This document shows positions 14,743 to 24,700 of a stretch of DNA of 64,000 nt, piece after piece. A model generated the notes under the pieces. The model did not search any database, was not told where the DNA came from, and saw only the letters and a list, made by a program, of their open reading frames with translations. The translations under genes and the position numbers were made by a program. Origin of the DNA: RYN-230 sp963841695 (lineage in GTDB: Bacteria; Actinomycetota; Actinomycetes; Streptosporangiales; Streptosporangiaceae); NCBI GenBank assembly GCA_963841695.1, contig CAWJDQ010000015.1:620001-684000 (forward strand). Reading direction: 5' to 3'. Each line of letters begins with the position of its first letter. The stretch's first letter is position 1.

Positions 14743-16282
14743 TGCCATCTCCGGGCAAGGTCAGCCAGCTGCCGGCCAGCACCCAGCGCAGCAGGCGGCC
14801 GATGGACCTATCGACCGACTTTTCAGCCGCACATTTAGGCCCAGCGATGGCTGCGGTGCAGAAGAATCCGGTCTCCTTGAAGTTCTGCCTCGCCGAGGTG
14901 ACCAGGTTGCCAAGCCCCAGTTCGCGCCGTGCCCATTCGGCCGCGCCCTCCGGCCGGTCGATCTGGTCGGCGTGGCTGAACACCACCGCGAGCCGGGCTT
15001 CGCTGAGTGCCACCCCCATCTCCTCGATCTGCTGGTAGGTCCGGTGATAGACGTCATCGGGTGACCGGCTGTCCGGTCCGGCTGGCGCGCTGCCCGGCGG
15101 GCCGCGCCAGAACGCGATGATGGGCCGCGGGTCGATCACCAGGATGAACGTGCGTGCTTCGCCGAGGTAGCGGAGTTCGTCGGTGTGCGCCAGATCCTCA
15201 AATTGCTCACCGGCCGCGTCGAACAGGTGCAGGATCCGCTGGATCCGCCCCGACCCGGCCCGGATCACCAGAGAACGGGGAAGCTGGACAGGCGTAGGGC
15301 CGGGATCGCGGTCCGAGGTCAGCACCTGCCGGGCCATCTTCAGGCTGTTGGCCGTGTCCCTGTCGGCCGCCTCGGCGGTGAACTGCTGCTGGGCCGCGGC
15401 CCAGTCCACGAGCTGGGTGACCATCGCGGACAGCAGCCGGGTCTTCCCGGCCCCGCCCGCGCCGAACAGAGCCAGCACGATCTCCGGGACCTCACCGGGC
15501 CCGTGCTCCCACACCTGGTCGCAATGCGGGCAGAACGCCGTCATCCGAGCCGAGCCGAACAGCAGCAGTGTTTTCACCGGCTGCCCGCAGTGGCAGTACC
15601 GGCGGGTGATGCCGAACCGTCCCGGGCGCACGTCGCGGTGTTTCCGGTCGCAGTCCGGCCCTGGGCAGAGGTACCCGGGATAAGGCACCCGGTGGCCGCA
15701 GTACGGGCACAGGATGCGGATGTTCTTGATGCTGAGCAGTGCCGAGTCGGCTCCCCGCAGCAGCGCACCGGCGGCCCGGGTGCCGGCCGTGCCGAGGGCG
15801 ACGGCCAGCAGGTAGACCAAGGCGCAGCCGGCCGTGAGGAGAGTGCCGGCCGCGGCGCCTACGGCCATCCCGGCCGCGCCGCCGAGCGCGGCCGGGACGG
15901 TGAACGGGAGCAGGTCGGCGCGCAGTGCCCGGGCGACCGCGCCGGCACCATTCCCCCACCAATCCCGGCTGCGCTGGTAGGCCACGGTCATCGCGTGCCG
16001 CGCGTCGGCCCGGGCCGGGCCGTAGAAGTACTGCAGCACGGCCGGGTCAGCGCCGTCCGGCGGCTGCGGCCAGATTTCCGGCGGGGCCAGCCCGGCGAGC
16101 AGGCGGCCCAGCACGTCGCCCAGGGTGGCCAGGTACACGGCGGGCAGCCCCACCCCGTAGGCCACGATCGCGACACCGGCGGCGAGCAGCCCGGACGCGG
16201 CGGCGTAGCTCAGGTAAAGCCCCAGCACGGCCACGGCGGCGGCTGCCCCGAGGATGACGAGCACCACGTCTACCAGCCACAT
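14726..16282 (-). CDS. Membrane-anchored zinc-ribbon P-loop GTPase (dual-GTPase type)
   Basis: An intact 518-residue protein. Two hydrophobic pairs (about residues 5-60 and 125-165) anchor it in the membrane. Zinc-ribbon motifs follow (CPYCGHRVPYPGYLCPGPDC, then CHCGQP and CPHCDQ, about 190-260). The GTPase domain has Walker A LFGAGGAGKTRLL (Lys near 280), a switch-II DxxG as FDAAGEQF (near 353) and SHADQID (near 435) in place of NKxD. This fits the paired double-GTPase families (Pfam DO-GTPase, from memory) found with GAP1 proteins in bacterial conflict systems. The ATG is 24 bp after the GAP1 stop. It is probably a membrane-located switch; what it gates is unknown. Confidence 0.75.
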   Translation of the reverse strand: MWLVDVVLVILGAAAAVAVLGLYLSYAAASGLLAAGVAIVAYGVGLPAVYLATLGDVLGRLLAGLAPPEIWPQPPDGADPAVLQYFYGPARADARHAMTVAYQRSRDWWGNGAGAVARALRADLLPFTVPAALGGAAGMAVGAAAGTLLTAGCALVYLLAVALGTAGTRAAGALLRGADSALLSIKNIRILCPYCGHRVPYPGYLCPGPDCDRKHRDVRPGRFGITRRYCHCGQPVKTLLLFGSARMTAFCPHCDQVWEHGPGEVPEIVLALFGAGGAGKTRLLSAMVTQLVDWAAAQQQFTAEAADRDTANSLKMARQVLTSDRDPGPTPVQLPRSLVIRAGSGRIQRILHLFDAAGEQFEDLAHTDELRYLGEARTFILVIDPRPIIAFWRGPPGSAPAGPDSRSPDDVYHRTYQQIEEMGVALSEARLAVVFSHADQIDRPEGAAEWARRELGLGNLVTSARQNFKETGFFCTAAIAGPKCAAEKSVDRSIGRLLRWVLAGSWLTLPGDGNDRPG

Positions 16283-16306
16283 AAACGCGGACCCCCACTC
16301 AGCCGA

Positions 16307-18504
16307 TCACAGTGGCCAACGCCAGAACCGGCCTGGGCCGGTGGGCCTGCGCCACTTCCGGAACAGCTCGGCCGCGTCGCCGTCGCCGTCCAGGGCGCGG
16401 CCGAGTGCGGTCAGCTCGTGGCGGGACCAGCCGCGTACCGGTTCAGCCGCCGCGGACAGTTGCTCCGCCAGCACGGGCTGGTCGGCCACGTCGGGATCGG
16501 CCAGCGCAGCGAACACCCGGGTGGCCAGGGCCACATCGGCCTGCGGCGCGGCCAGGCGACCGGCCAGCTCGGCGCCGAGGGTTTGCACGACCTCGGCAGG
16601 GCAGCCGCGGAGCGCCGGGCCGAGCGGGGCGGCCCCCGCCAGCAGGCCGGGCAGGGCCTGCTCGAGCAGCCCGCGCGTGCGGCTGTCGGCGGCCGCCGCA
16701 TGCAGGGCAAACAGTTTGGCGAACACCGCCGAGTCGCCCACCGGGGCGTGCCGGCGGGCCTGGGCCAGCAACGGCCCGGCCTGGGCAGCGTTCTGCATGA
16801 TCTGGACCTCGTCGCTGGGGAGCGCCCCCAGCACCGGGTGGCTGGCCACCACCTCGGCGAGCTGGTACCAGTCACCATCGGGTTCGCCGTACCCGGCCAG
16901 CGCGCAGACTTCGGTGGTGATCCAGTTCCCGACGTCGGCCGGAGGATCGTCAACGATCAGCCCGAGCAGTTCAGTCAGCTCGCCTCGCAGGCACCCCGCT
17001 GGCCACAGCCGGATGAGCAGGGCCACGTCCACCCGGGGAGACCGCCCGGCGACGGCCCGCGCGTCGGCGATCTCATCCAGGGCCTGCACTGGCGGCACCG
17101 CGCCCTGCGCGGCCGAGCGGAGCAGCCACAGCTCCATCAGGACGGGGAACCCGGCTAGGTCGTCCCGCCTGATCACCGTACCCGCCGGGCAGGCCAGCAC
17201 CGCCTCGGCCAGCTCCGGTGGCTCGCCAGCCAGCCGGGACAGCAGGCTACGGACCAGCCCGGGAGAACGGCCCAGCAGCCCGGCCAGGTCCGCGGCCGGA
17301 TCCGCCCGGCCCGGGGTGGGGAACCCAGCCGCGGCGGCTGGCTGCCGGCCTGGACCTGGCTGACCATGTCGTCGATCAGCAGGTCCTCCAGCCGGGCCAC
17401 CCGGGCGGCCACTCCCGCCTGCCCGGCCAGGTCGAGCAGGTAGACCAGCCAGGCACCGGTCAGCGGTTCGCCCGGCTGGTCCAGCAGCAGGCCGAGGACG
17501 GCATCGGCGGCCTCGGCCAGCAGCCGGCCCACCGCGGGGCAGGCCCACCGGGCCACCGCAGCGCGTTCCGCCGGGGTGAGTGGCCGGCCGAGCAGGCCGG
17601 CCGCCGTGGCGACCACTGGCAGCCAGTCGTCCAGGTGTTGCTCGGCCCCGCTCGACAGTGCCACCGCCTGCCGCCACAGCGCCGTGGCGGCCAGCGCACC
17701 GGTGCTGGCCAGCAAGGCGGCTAGCGGGTGCACCCCGCCACCGGGGGTCCGCCCGGTGGTCAGGTCGAAGAGCTGGAAACTGGCGGTGAACGCCTCCGCC
17801 GGCATAGCGTCGGGCAGGATGCCGATGATGTGGAGCCGGGCCGACTCGGGGCGGTGGCAGTAGGTGGTGAAGGTCAGCTGCTGCGCCAGCTGCTCGCCGA
17901 GCAGGTAGGACAGCGCGGCGATGCACCAGGCGCATTCGGGGGCATCCAGGGTGACCAGCAGCACTGGCGGCGCGCCGGTCATGGCCCGGGCGACGGCGGT
18001 GAGCAGTTCGCCGAGGATGCCGTCCAGCCCGTGTGCGTCGAGGAACGCCTGTGCCCCCGGCGGGTCGATGAAGCCGTGCGGCGGGGGCCCAGCCAGCGCG
18101 GGCAGTTCGGTGCCGCTCACTTGTGTGCGCTGCCACAGCTCCGACCCCCACAGTTCGGCCGGCCGGACCGGGCCGAAGTCTTCCCGGGGGGTGCTGGTGA
18201 CCAGGGCGTGCGCGAAGTAGTTGCCGGTCCGGCCTGAGTAGTCCTTGCCTGCGAACACGACCTGTGCGGTGATGGCGGAGCCGGTCACCGCGCTGGCCGC
18301 ATGCAGGAACATGACCGGGTACGCGTCCGGCTGGTCCAGCTGGGGGCTGGCCAGCAGCCAGCTGGGTGGCTGGTACACGGTCAGTTCCTCCACCTCGCGC
18401 AGCACGGCCGGCGCGATATCGGGGGTGGCCGCGCTGAACTGGAATCCGCTGAATCCGGCCGGGCCGTCCGGGCACGAGGTGTAGTGCAGTTGCTGGAAGG
18501 TCAT
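16307..18504 (-). pseudogene. GAP1-like GTPase-associated protein, one frameshift
   Basis: The N-terminal frame (18504 to about 17330) begins MTFQQLHYTSCPDG and continues FSGFQFSAATPDIAP, EVEELTVYQPPSW and GKDYSGRTGNYFAHAL. I recognise this as the N-terminal domain of GTPase-associated protein 1 (GAP1-N type), followed by a helical middle region. After a one-base shift between about 17300 and 17340 the second frame continues DPAADLAGLLG to AELFRKWRRP at 16307. The combined length of about 730 residues fits the family. GAP1 proteins accompany paired GTPases and are thought to regulate or read them. ATG 18504, two bases after the upstream stop, is preferred over GTG 18516. The single shift could be an error. 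Confidence 0.7.
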
Positions 18505-18505
18505 C

Positions 18506-19698
18506 TCAGCGCCCACGTTCCGGGAGGACGCCGAACCGGTTGAGCATCCAGGCCAGCGGATCGAAGACCCGGTAGGGGTGGATGCCCCGGCCCGAGACCA
18601 GGTTCTCCTCGGTGGGGGTCTCGCCCAGCGCGGAGAGCGCGGAATAGCGGTACCTGGCGTAGTGGTGCGCCGCGGTCCGGTCGATCAGGGAGCCGTCCCA
18701 CTGGATCAGCAGCCGCTGCACCTCGGCGTGCACGCGCTGGCTGTCCGGCTCGTCGTAGTACGCAGCCGGTGGCTGGCGCAGCGGGCTGCCGCCGGCAGGC
18801 TGTGCTCGAATGCGTCGATCTTGGAGAACGCGACGGCAAGCGGCTTGCTGATCAACCCGTCCGGGCAGGCCTGGCTGGTGCGCAGCAACAGGTCGGTGAC
18901 GTTCTGCAACACGTTGAGCGGCGTGTCGGAGAGTCCTGCCTGGGATGGCAGCCGGGTCCAGGCGGCGGCCAGCTCGCGGGCTCCGGGCATCCGCAGCGGA
19001 TCCAGCAGCAGCACGATGCCATCCACCGCGGCCAGGTACCGGGCGTTCTGCTCGACCGACTGCTGGGACCAGAGGTCCTCGCCACCCGGGTCGAACAGAG
19101 CGAGCAGCACCGAGGTGGGCCGCGAGCCGTGGCGGGCAGCCAGCCGGGAACGGCCCCGGCCGCCGACGGTGAACCGGAACACCAGCGGGGCCCGGTCACT
19201 CGCGCTGGCCGCCGTGGGCTGTTGCAGCACCCGGCTGCCGCGGTACAGCGGCGTGTCATGGACGCTGGCGAACTCGTGCGCCGTGTGGTCATCGGCCGGG
19301 CCCATCGACGCGTTCAGCTCCGCGCCGAGCCCGTGCATTAGCTCGTGCACGAGCACGGTCAGGAACACCGTCTTGCCGGATTCCTTTGCGCCAACCAGGG
19401 CGATCAGGTAGCTGGGGATGTCCCCGAACTTGGCGGGCAGCCGCCGGTGGCATGCCGGGCAGATCCGGACTGAGCTCACCGTCCCGCAGTGCGGGCAGGC
19501 CGCTGGCCGGTCTGGGTGCTGTACTACGAAGGCTGGTGGCAGCGTCTCTGGCCGGCCGGTGTGCAGGGACAGGACCGCATCCGGTTCGGGCGGGCAGCCT
19601 CGTTGGGCCGCCCCCGGGCAGCGGAACTGGATCTTCCGGGCGGTAAACCCCGCGTAGCAGTAGGGGCAGTGCAGCGTGGTTTCCGCGCGCCGCCTCAC
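18506..19698 (-). pseudogene. Zinc-ribbon P-loop GTPase, second of the pair, one frameshift
   Basis: The N-terminal frame starts at GTG 19698, overlapping the previous stop (GTGA). It has zinc-ribbon cysteines (CPYCYAGF, RCPGAAQRGCPP, CPHCGTVSSVRICPACHRRL) and a GTPase core: Walker A VGAKESGKTVFLTVL (near 104-111), DxxG as FDPGGEDLW (near 202) and FSKIDAF (near 292) as the base-recognition motif. After a shift near 18740-18800 the second frame continues VHAEVQRLLIQWDGSL to the stop at 18506. Total is about 395 residues. No membrane segment is seen, so this is the cytosolic partner of the membrane-anchored GTPase downstream. Confidence 0.7.
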
Positions 19699-22365
19699 GG
19701 GACCCTCATCTGGTCCGGGGGCGGCTGGATCAGCACAACCACGTCGGCGTCCGGGTCGTGGCGCTGCGGATCGGTGAAGCAGGCCAGCCAGCCGGGGTTC
19801 CGGTGCTGCAGGGTGACGATGATCCGGGCGGCCTGGCCCGGGCCCGCGTGCAGTCCGGCGGCTTCGCCGACCCGCTCACCTTCGGCCTGGTCCGCGGGCG
19901 CATACTGGCCGGTGGTCTGCACGATCACTAGCGGTGGCAGCCGGACCTGATCTTCGGCGGAGACCTCGATCACCCGCTGCCCGCGGCGCAGCGGCCGCTT
20001 GCGGATGCCGTAAGGGGCATGGACCGGCCGGCCGGGTACGGGCACCCAGGCTGGCGGGGCGGTCACCCGCCCGCTGGCCCCGTCGTACACGGCGATGATC
20101 CCGAGCGTGACCTCGCCGCGGCCCACCGGGACCTTGCAGCCACCCTCTTCGTAGTAGGCCCGCCGGGAGCACTTCGTCTCGCCATCGGGATGGCGGATCA
20201 CGACGTCGGTGGCGTCGTCTGGCCAGACCCAGCTCAGCTTGACGTCGTTCGCCCGGCGGGTGGCCTGCGGGTCGCGGGCAGGCGCCACCAGCATGATCTC
20301 CGCGGTGCGGCGGGCCACAGCGATCCGGCCCGATTCGGTCAGGGGCGTGACGAAGTGCCGGCCGAACGGCAGCCGGGCGGGCAGCACGGCGCGGCCGTTG
20401 TCGTCCTGCCGTGGCTGCCCGGGGATGCCGGTCAGTGCGCCGCGGTCGGGGCGGATCCGGGCCCCGGCTCGCCAGTCCGGCGGGTGCGCGGCCCGGACCA
20501 GCCGGACCCGGCCGTGCCGGGGCGGTGTCCAGCTCAGCGCGACCTGGGCCGAGGGCACCGCGGCCTGCTCGGCTAGGACCTCCCAGGTGAGGTCGGTGAC
20601 CGCCGTCGGCTCGGGGACCGGAACGGCGGGCACGACGATCCCGCTGGACCGGCGGAGTGCCCCGTCCGGGGCCCGGTACAGGGCGGTGACCCGGTACCTG
20701 TAGTGCGTCCCGGTGGCCAGGGCGCGGTCGGTGAAACCGGTCAGCCCAGCCGGGACGGTTGTGCCCGTCCCGGCATCTGGTAGCTCGTCATCGTCCTGGC
20801 CGGGCCGGTGCTCCCAGCGGATGACATCGATGGATTCCGTCCCGGGGGGTGGCTGCGGCCACGAGATGGTGATGGTGGTTTCCGCTTCCGCTACCTCAAT
20901 GCCGGCCACATCCGGTGTGAAGCGCAGTGGCGCGGCCTGGGCGGGCGGTGAGTACACCTTGGCGCCCCGGTCGGCGAAGACGCTGTAGTACAGGTCGGCC
21001 CCGGCCGGCGGAGCCGGGTCGGCTGCGCTGCACTCGCTCGCCTGGGTGACCACCGGTGTCCCGTCGGCGGCCGAGACTGGCGCCCGGTCCAGGTGACGCA
21101 CGACGCGGTAGCGCACCTGGCCCGCGCGGGCCGGGCTGGGTGCCCAGGTGATCAGCACCTGCTGTCCGTCCGGCTGGGCGGCGGCCGGGCCGGGGGCCGG
21201 CGGAGGCAACGCCGCTAGCTGGCTGGCCAGCGTTTCGTCGTCGGCGGCCAGACTGAGCGCCTGGGCCAGCTGCTCGGCCGCGGTCTCGGTCTCCCCCCGG
21301 TCACGGTCGGCGGCGGCAGCCTGCCTGAGCTGAGTTACAGTAGCGTGCACCTCGTTGATGCGGGCCCGCAGCGGATCGCTGGCGGGCAGCCGGGCGGCCA
21401 GCCGCTGCGCCTCGCGCAGCCGGCCCGCGTTGAATTGCTCCTCGGCCTGCTGGTGCACCACCGCGGTCGGGTCCTCGGCCTGCAGCGCGGCCGCTAGCAG
21501 CCCAGCTTCGGCCGGATGCAGGCCGAGGCCGATGGCGTGGGTCGCGATCGAGCGCTGCCCGGACAAACCGTGCCGGGTGAACCGGCGGAGCCGCTCCACC
21601 ACTTCGGACAGCAGCAGTTCGTCGAGGCGGCCGGCCTGGCCGGCCGCCGTGCGCATGATCCGCAGCGCCTTCTGCGCCCAGTCGGCGCGGTCGCTGTACG
21701 GGAGGGCATCGGCGTCCCGCACGGCCCGCTCTACCGCGGCCGCGTCCAGGCGTCGGCCGTCGGTCAGCTGGAACCCGTGCACTACACGGAAGCCGTGGTA
21801 CACATCGTCACCGAACACCAGCTCGGCCGAGAACTGCCGGCCAAGCTGGTTGAACGTACTCCATCAGGCTCTTGAGCTGCGGATCTGCCGTAGGGAGTGC
21901 GGGGTAGGCGTCGACGACGACCACGTTGGCCTGGCGCAGCGCCGCCTCGACCTCGGCCCGGGTGACCGAGCCACCGAGGGCTTCGATGAGCTTGGCAACC
22001 GTGTCCGGGCCAGCATAGGTTCCCTCGTTCGCCACTGCCGCGGCCAGCTCGGCCAGCCGTTTGCGCTGCTGCTGGCGGTTCTGGTCAGCCAGGCCGGCCA
22101 GGCGGCTGGCGGTCAGCGGGCCGTCCTGGATCAGCTGGTCGTGGGCCGCGAGCAGACCGGCGGCCAGTGGCCGGAGGACCCGGTCGCCGGACTTCAGCTC
22201 CTGCCAGTAAGCGACGACCCGGTCGATCTGCTCGGCGATGGCGGCCGCGTCCGAGGCGCCGGCGGGCAGCCCGTACCGCTGGTACGGGTCGGCCGGAGGG
22301 ACATTCCCGGCCTGCCGGGCCGGCTCGAGGACGGTACGGCGGTAGGCCGTGCGGTCCCAGGCCAC
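19695..22365 (-). pseudogene. Fibronectin-III scaffold protein, one frameshift
   Basis: Two frames join near 21830-21860 (LKSLMEY into NQLGRQFSAELVFGDDVYHG) to about 890 residues. Residues 1-170 are helical (DPYQRYGLPAGASDAAAIAE, RVLRPLAAGLLAAHDQL), like a degenerate J- or SPOR-type adaptor, but I cannot name it. A helical repeat region follows, rich in Ala and Glu. Then come at least three fibronectin-III-like modules (VLITWAPSP..., TTITISWPQPP..., VALSWTPPRHGRVRLVRA). The GTG start directly abuts the Hsp70 stop. It is probably a large adaptor linking the Hsp70/GrpE pair with the GTPases or with a recognised target. The long intact stretches suggest the shift is recent or an error. Confidence 0.6.
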
Positions 22366-23970
22366 CTAGCCGGCCACCTCAATGGCGGCAATCTGGCGCC
22401 TGGCTTCCTCGATGCCTGCCGGGCTGAGGCCATCGATATGTACCTCGAACTTGACCTCGGCGCCGGAGTCAGCCTCCCGCCCATGCACCCGGAGCGTTCC
22501 GGTTTCGTTCATGTGGAACTGAACCTCAAACGGCGTCCCGGTGGGCCGATCCGGCAGGTCGCTCAGGCGGCCCTGGCCGATGCGCTGGTTGTGTTCCAGC
22601 TCTTCCGAGGCGACCGCGCCCGCCTGCTCCCAGACCTCCAGCTCGGCTGCCCGCTGGTTGGGCATGATCGTGCGGAACGTCTGCCAGCCGGTGTCGGCGG
22701 GCAGCGGCGTGTTGGCGGTCAGCAGGTGGGTGACGTATTCGCGGGCCCGGCCGGGGTCGATCCGGAAAATGGGGTCCTGGGTGTCGGTCACCTTGAGCCC
22801 GAACGCGCGCGGGGCCACCCCGGCCACGTTGATTTCGCCGATCCGGCGCACGGTCTCTGGATCGGCCCCGCTCAGCTCGATGAGCGCCCGGCTCTCCTCC
22901 GGGGGGCTGACCCGGATCCGCCGCGTCGCCGCGTACAGGGCGGCCCCCTTGGCCACCGCCAGGTTCGGGTCTCGCCGCCAGGCATCCAGCCCGAACCGTT
23001 CCTTCAGCGTGCGAGCGACCGCCGGGCTGCTCGTCATGCCGCCTACCAGCAGCACATCGTCGAATCGCTCGACGCCTTTGTCCCGGGCCGTCGCGATGGT
23101 CCGCTCGGTGATCTCCATCGTCTGCTCGAGCAGATCCGCGGTGAGTTCCTCGAGGCGCTCGCGGGTGAGTTCCGCGGTGACCACTGAGCCACCGAAAAAC
23201 ATGTTGTGCCGCTGAGCCTGGAGCGCGCTCAGCGCTTTCTTCAGCTCCTCGGCCGACGTCGCGAGTTCCTGCATGAACTGCGCATCCCCGCCCGGGTCCA
23301 GCTGCGGGTACTGGTCGGTGAAGGTCTGCAGCAGGAAGTCCATGATCTTCTGGTCCCAGTCCGCGCCTCCCAGCCGGAAGTTGCCGTCCACGCAGACCAC
23401 CTGGACGTCGTCACCTTCCAGGCGCATGACGGTGGTGTCGAACGTCCCGCCGCCGAGGTCGTAGACGAAGATGTGCCGGGGCGCGGGATCGTCGGTGATC
23501 GCCTGGTAGGCCAGCGCGGCGGCTACTGGCTCGGGCAGCACGTCCAGCACGTTCAGGCCGGCGATCTGCCCGGCCCGCCGGGTGGCCTCGCGTTCCCGCA
23601 GCCCGAAATACGCGGGCACGGTGATAACCACGTCCTCGACTACGTCACCGGTCTGCTCGTGGGCCGGGATCACCAGCCCGCGCAAGATCAGTGCGGAGAC
23701 GGATTCCGGGGTGAATTCCTGGCCGTGGTACTCGTAGCGCACGTCCTGCCCCATGTCCCGCTTGACCAGTTCGCGGACAAGCTGAGGGAGGAGCCGCGCC
23801 GAGTTCTTTGCCTGGCGGCCCACGACCACGCGCTGCGCCGACTCGAAATAGACCACGGACAGGGTGGTGTCCTGGTCGGTGAAGCTCTTGAGCACCACCG
23901 GGCGGAACGCCTTGTCCAGGTAGGCGAGGCAGGAGTTGGTGGTGCCAAGGTCGATGCCGTAGGTAGCCAT
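22366..23970 (-). CDS. Hsp70/DnaK-like chaperone, short form
   Basis: An intact 534-residue protein. The ATPase domain is complete: GIDLGTTNSCLAYLD (phosphate 1), VVITVPAYFGLREREATRRA, VYDLGGGTFDTTVMRLEG (phosphate 2) and DDVLLVGGMTSSPAVARTLK (adenosine site). The C-terminal 130 residues form a short substrate-binding-like beta region (FEVQFHMNETGTLRVHG), and the helical lid of housekeeping DnaK is missing. GAGGTGA precedes the ATG. It follows a GrpE-like gene by six bases and abuts the fibronectin-III gene, so it is a dedicated chaperone of this operon, not the housekeeping one. It probably senses or remodels a partner in an ATP-dependent way. Confidence 0.85.
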   Translation of the reverse strand: MATYGIDLGTTNSCLAYLDKAFRPVVLKSFTDQDTTLSVVYFESAQRVVVGRQAKNSARLLPQLVRELVKRDMGQDVRYEYHGQEFTPESVSALILRGLVIPAHEQTGDVVEDVVITVPAYFGLREREATRRAGQIAGLNVLDVLPEPVAAALAYQAITDDPAPRHIFVYDLGGGTFDTTVMRLEGDDVQVVCVDGNFRLGGADWDQKIMDFLLQTFTDQYPQLDPGGDAQFMQELATSAEELKKALSALQAQRHNMFFGGSVVTAELTRERLEELTADLLEQTMEITERTIATARDKGVERFDDVLLVGGMTSSPAVARTLKERFGLDAWRRDPNLAVAKGAALYAATRRIRVSPPEESRALIELSGADPETVRRIGEINVAGVAPRAFGLKVTDTQDPIFRIDPGRAREYVTHLLTANTPLPADTGWQTFRTIMPNQRAAELEVWEQAGAVASEELEHNQRIGQGRLSDLPDRPTGTPFEVQFHMNETGTLRVHGREADSGAEVKFEVHIDGLSPAGIEEARRQIAAIEVAG

Positions 23971-23976
23971 GTCACC

Positions 23977-24510
23977 TCACTGCTCCGGGAGGTACTGATG
24001 AAATCGCGCTTGCAGTGGCCGCCGCACGCGACCGGTGTCCCGGTCGATGAACCCGGCCGCGGTGACCTCAGCCACCGTGTTATGCAGGGCTTCGTCGGGG
24101 CTGTCCAGCACGCCCGCTGGGTTATGCCGGATGGGGTCGAACGGCTCGCCCGGGGCCGCCGTGTACATGTCGATCCCGCAGCGCTCCAGTGTCTGCGCTA
24201 CCTCGTCAGCGAACGACCAGGCCAGCTTCGCGTCCTGCCCGTCGTCGGCTTGCCGCCGGGCCTCACGGCTCAATTGGTCGTGCAACCGGATCAGGTCAGT
24301 GACTGCCGGGTCCAGGACCACCCGGCTTAACCCAGCCTTGAGTAGCTGGTTCTCCGCATGCAGCTCGTCGATGACCGACTCACGGTGGGCCGCCCGCTGG
24401 TGAAATCCGGCCAGCTGCTTCTCGACCCGGCTCAGCCGGGCGGCCAGCTCGCTCAGGCCCGCGGTATCCGGACCGGCCGGTTCCTCGTCCATTTCGCTCA
24501 CGGCTGCCAC
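23977..24510 (-). CDS. GrpE-like nucleotide exchange factor
   Basis: A 177-residue protein. An N-terminal coiled coil (LSELAARLSRVEKQLAGFHQ to ENQLLKAGLSRVV) leads to a helical and beta region ending DPIRHNPAGVLDSPDEALHN, VAEVTAAGFIDRDTGRVRRP. This corresponds to the end of GrpE, where V....PGY..D..v.RPA.V.V is usual. It would release ADP from the Hsp70 encoded six bases downstream. The start is uncertain: GTG 24510, GTG 24501 or ATG 24492. It is the first gene of the minus-strand operon, facing the divergent STAND gene. Confidence 0.7.
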   Translation of the reverse strand: MAAVSEMDEEPAGPDTAGLSELAARLSRVEKQLAGFHQRAAHRESVIDELHAENQLLKAGLSRVVLDPAVTDLIRLHDQLSREARRQADDGQDAKLAWSFADEVAQTLERCGIDMYTAAPGEPFDPIRHNPAGVLDSPDEALHNTVAEVTAAGFIDRDTGRVRRPLQARFHQYLPEQ

Positions 24511-24567
24511 CCGAGTGCTCTGGAAACATCACAAAAAGCATGCCTCACAAGGTGGAACGGCACCAGC

Positions 24568-24625
24568 CCTGATTTTTCGCAAATCAGGCATTTCCTGAAG
24601 TGGGGCTAGCGGCCTGGTTTGCGAA
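24568..24625. promoter_or_regulatory. Nested inverted repeats in the divergent promoter
   Basis: TTCGCAAATCAGG (24576-24588) and CCTGGTTTGCGAA (24613-24625) are inverted 13-base arms with one mismatch and 24 bases between them. Overlapping the left arm, CCTGATTT (24568-24575) and AAATCAGG (24581-24588) form a perfect 8-bp stem. The sites lie midway between the GrpE/Hsp70 operon and the STAND gene and could let one regulator control both. Confidence 0.55.
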
Positions 24626-24700
24626 GTCTCATTATCGAGGGCAAGGGTGGGGGCACGGCGCGCGGTGTGGCCGTGGTGCGCCCGCGTCCAGGGAGGGCCG

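Noticed and set aside
13792..14838. Continuous 348-codon frame read as one protein
   Set aside because: Its parts belong to DUF2637, a flavoprotein, DUF2637 again and then meaningless sequence, so it is a string of relics, not a gene.
15185..17158. Long plus-strand frame across the GTPase and GAP1 genes
   Set aside because: Its translation is a low-complexity Arg/Gly/Gln sequence, antisense to genes with intact motifs.
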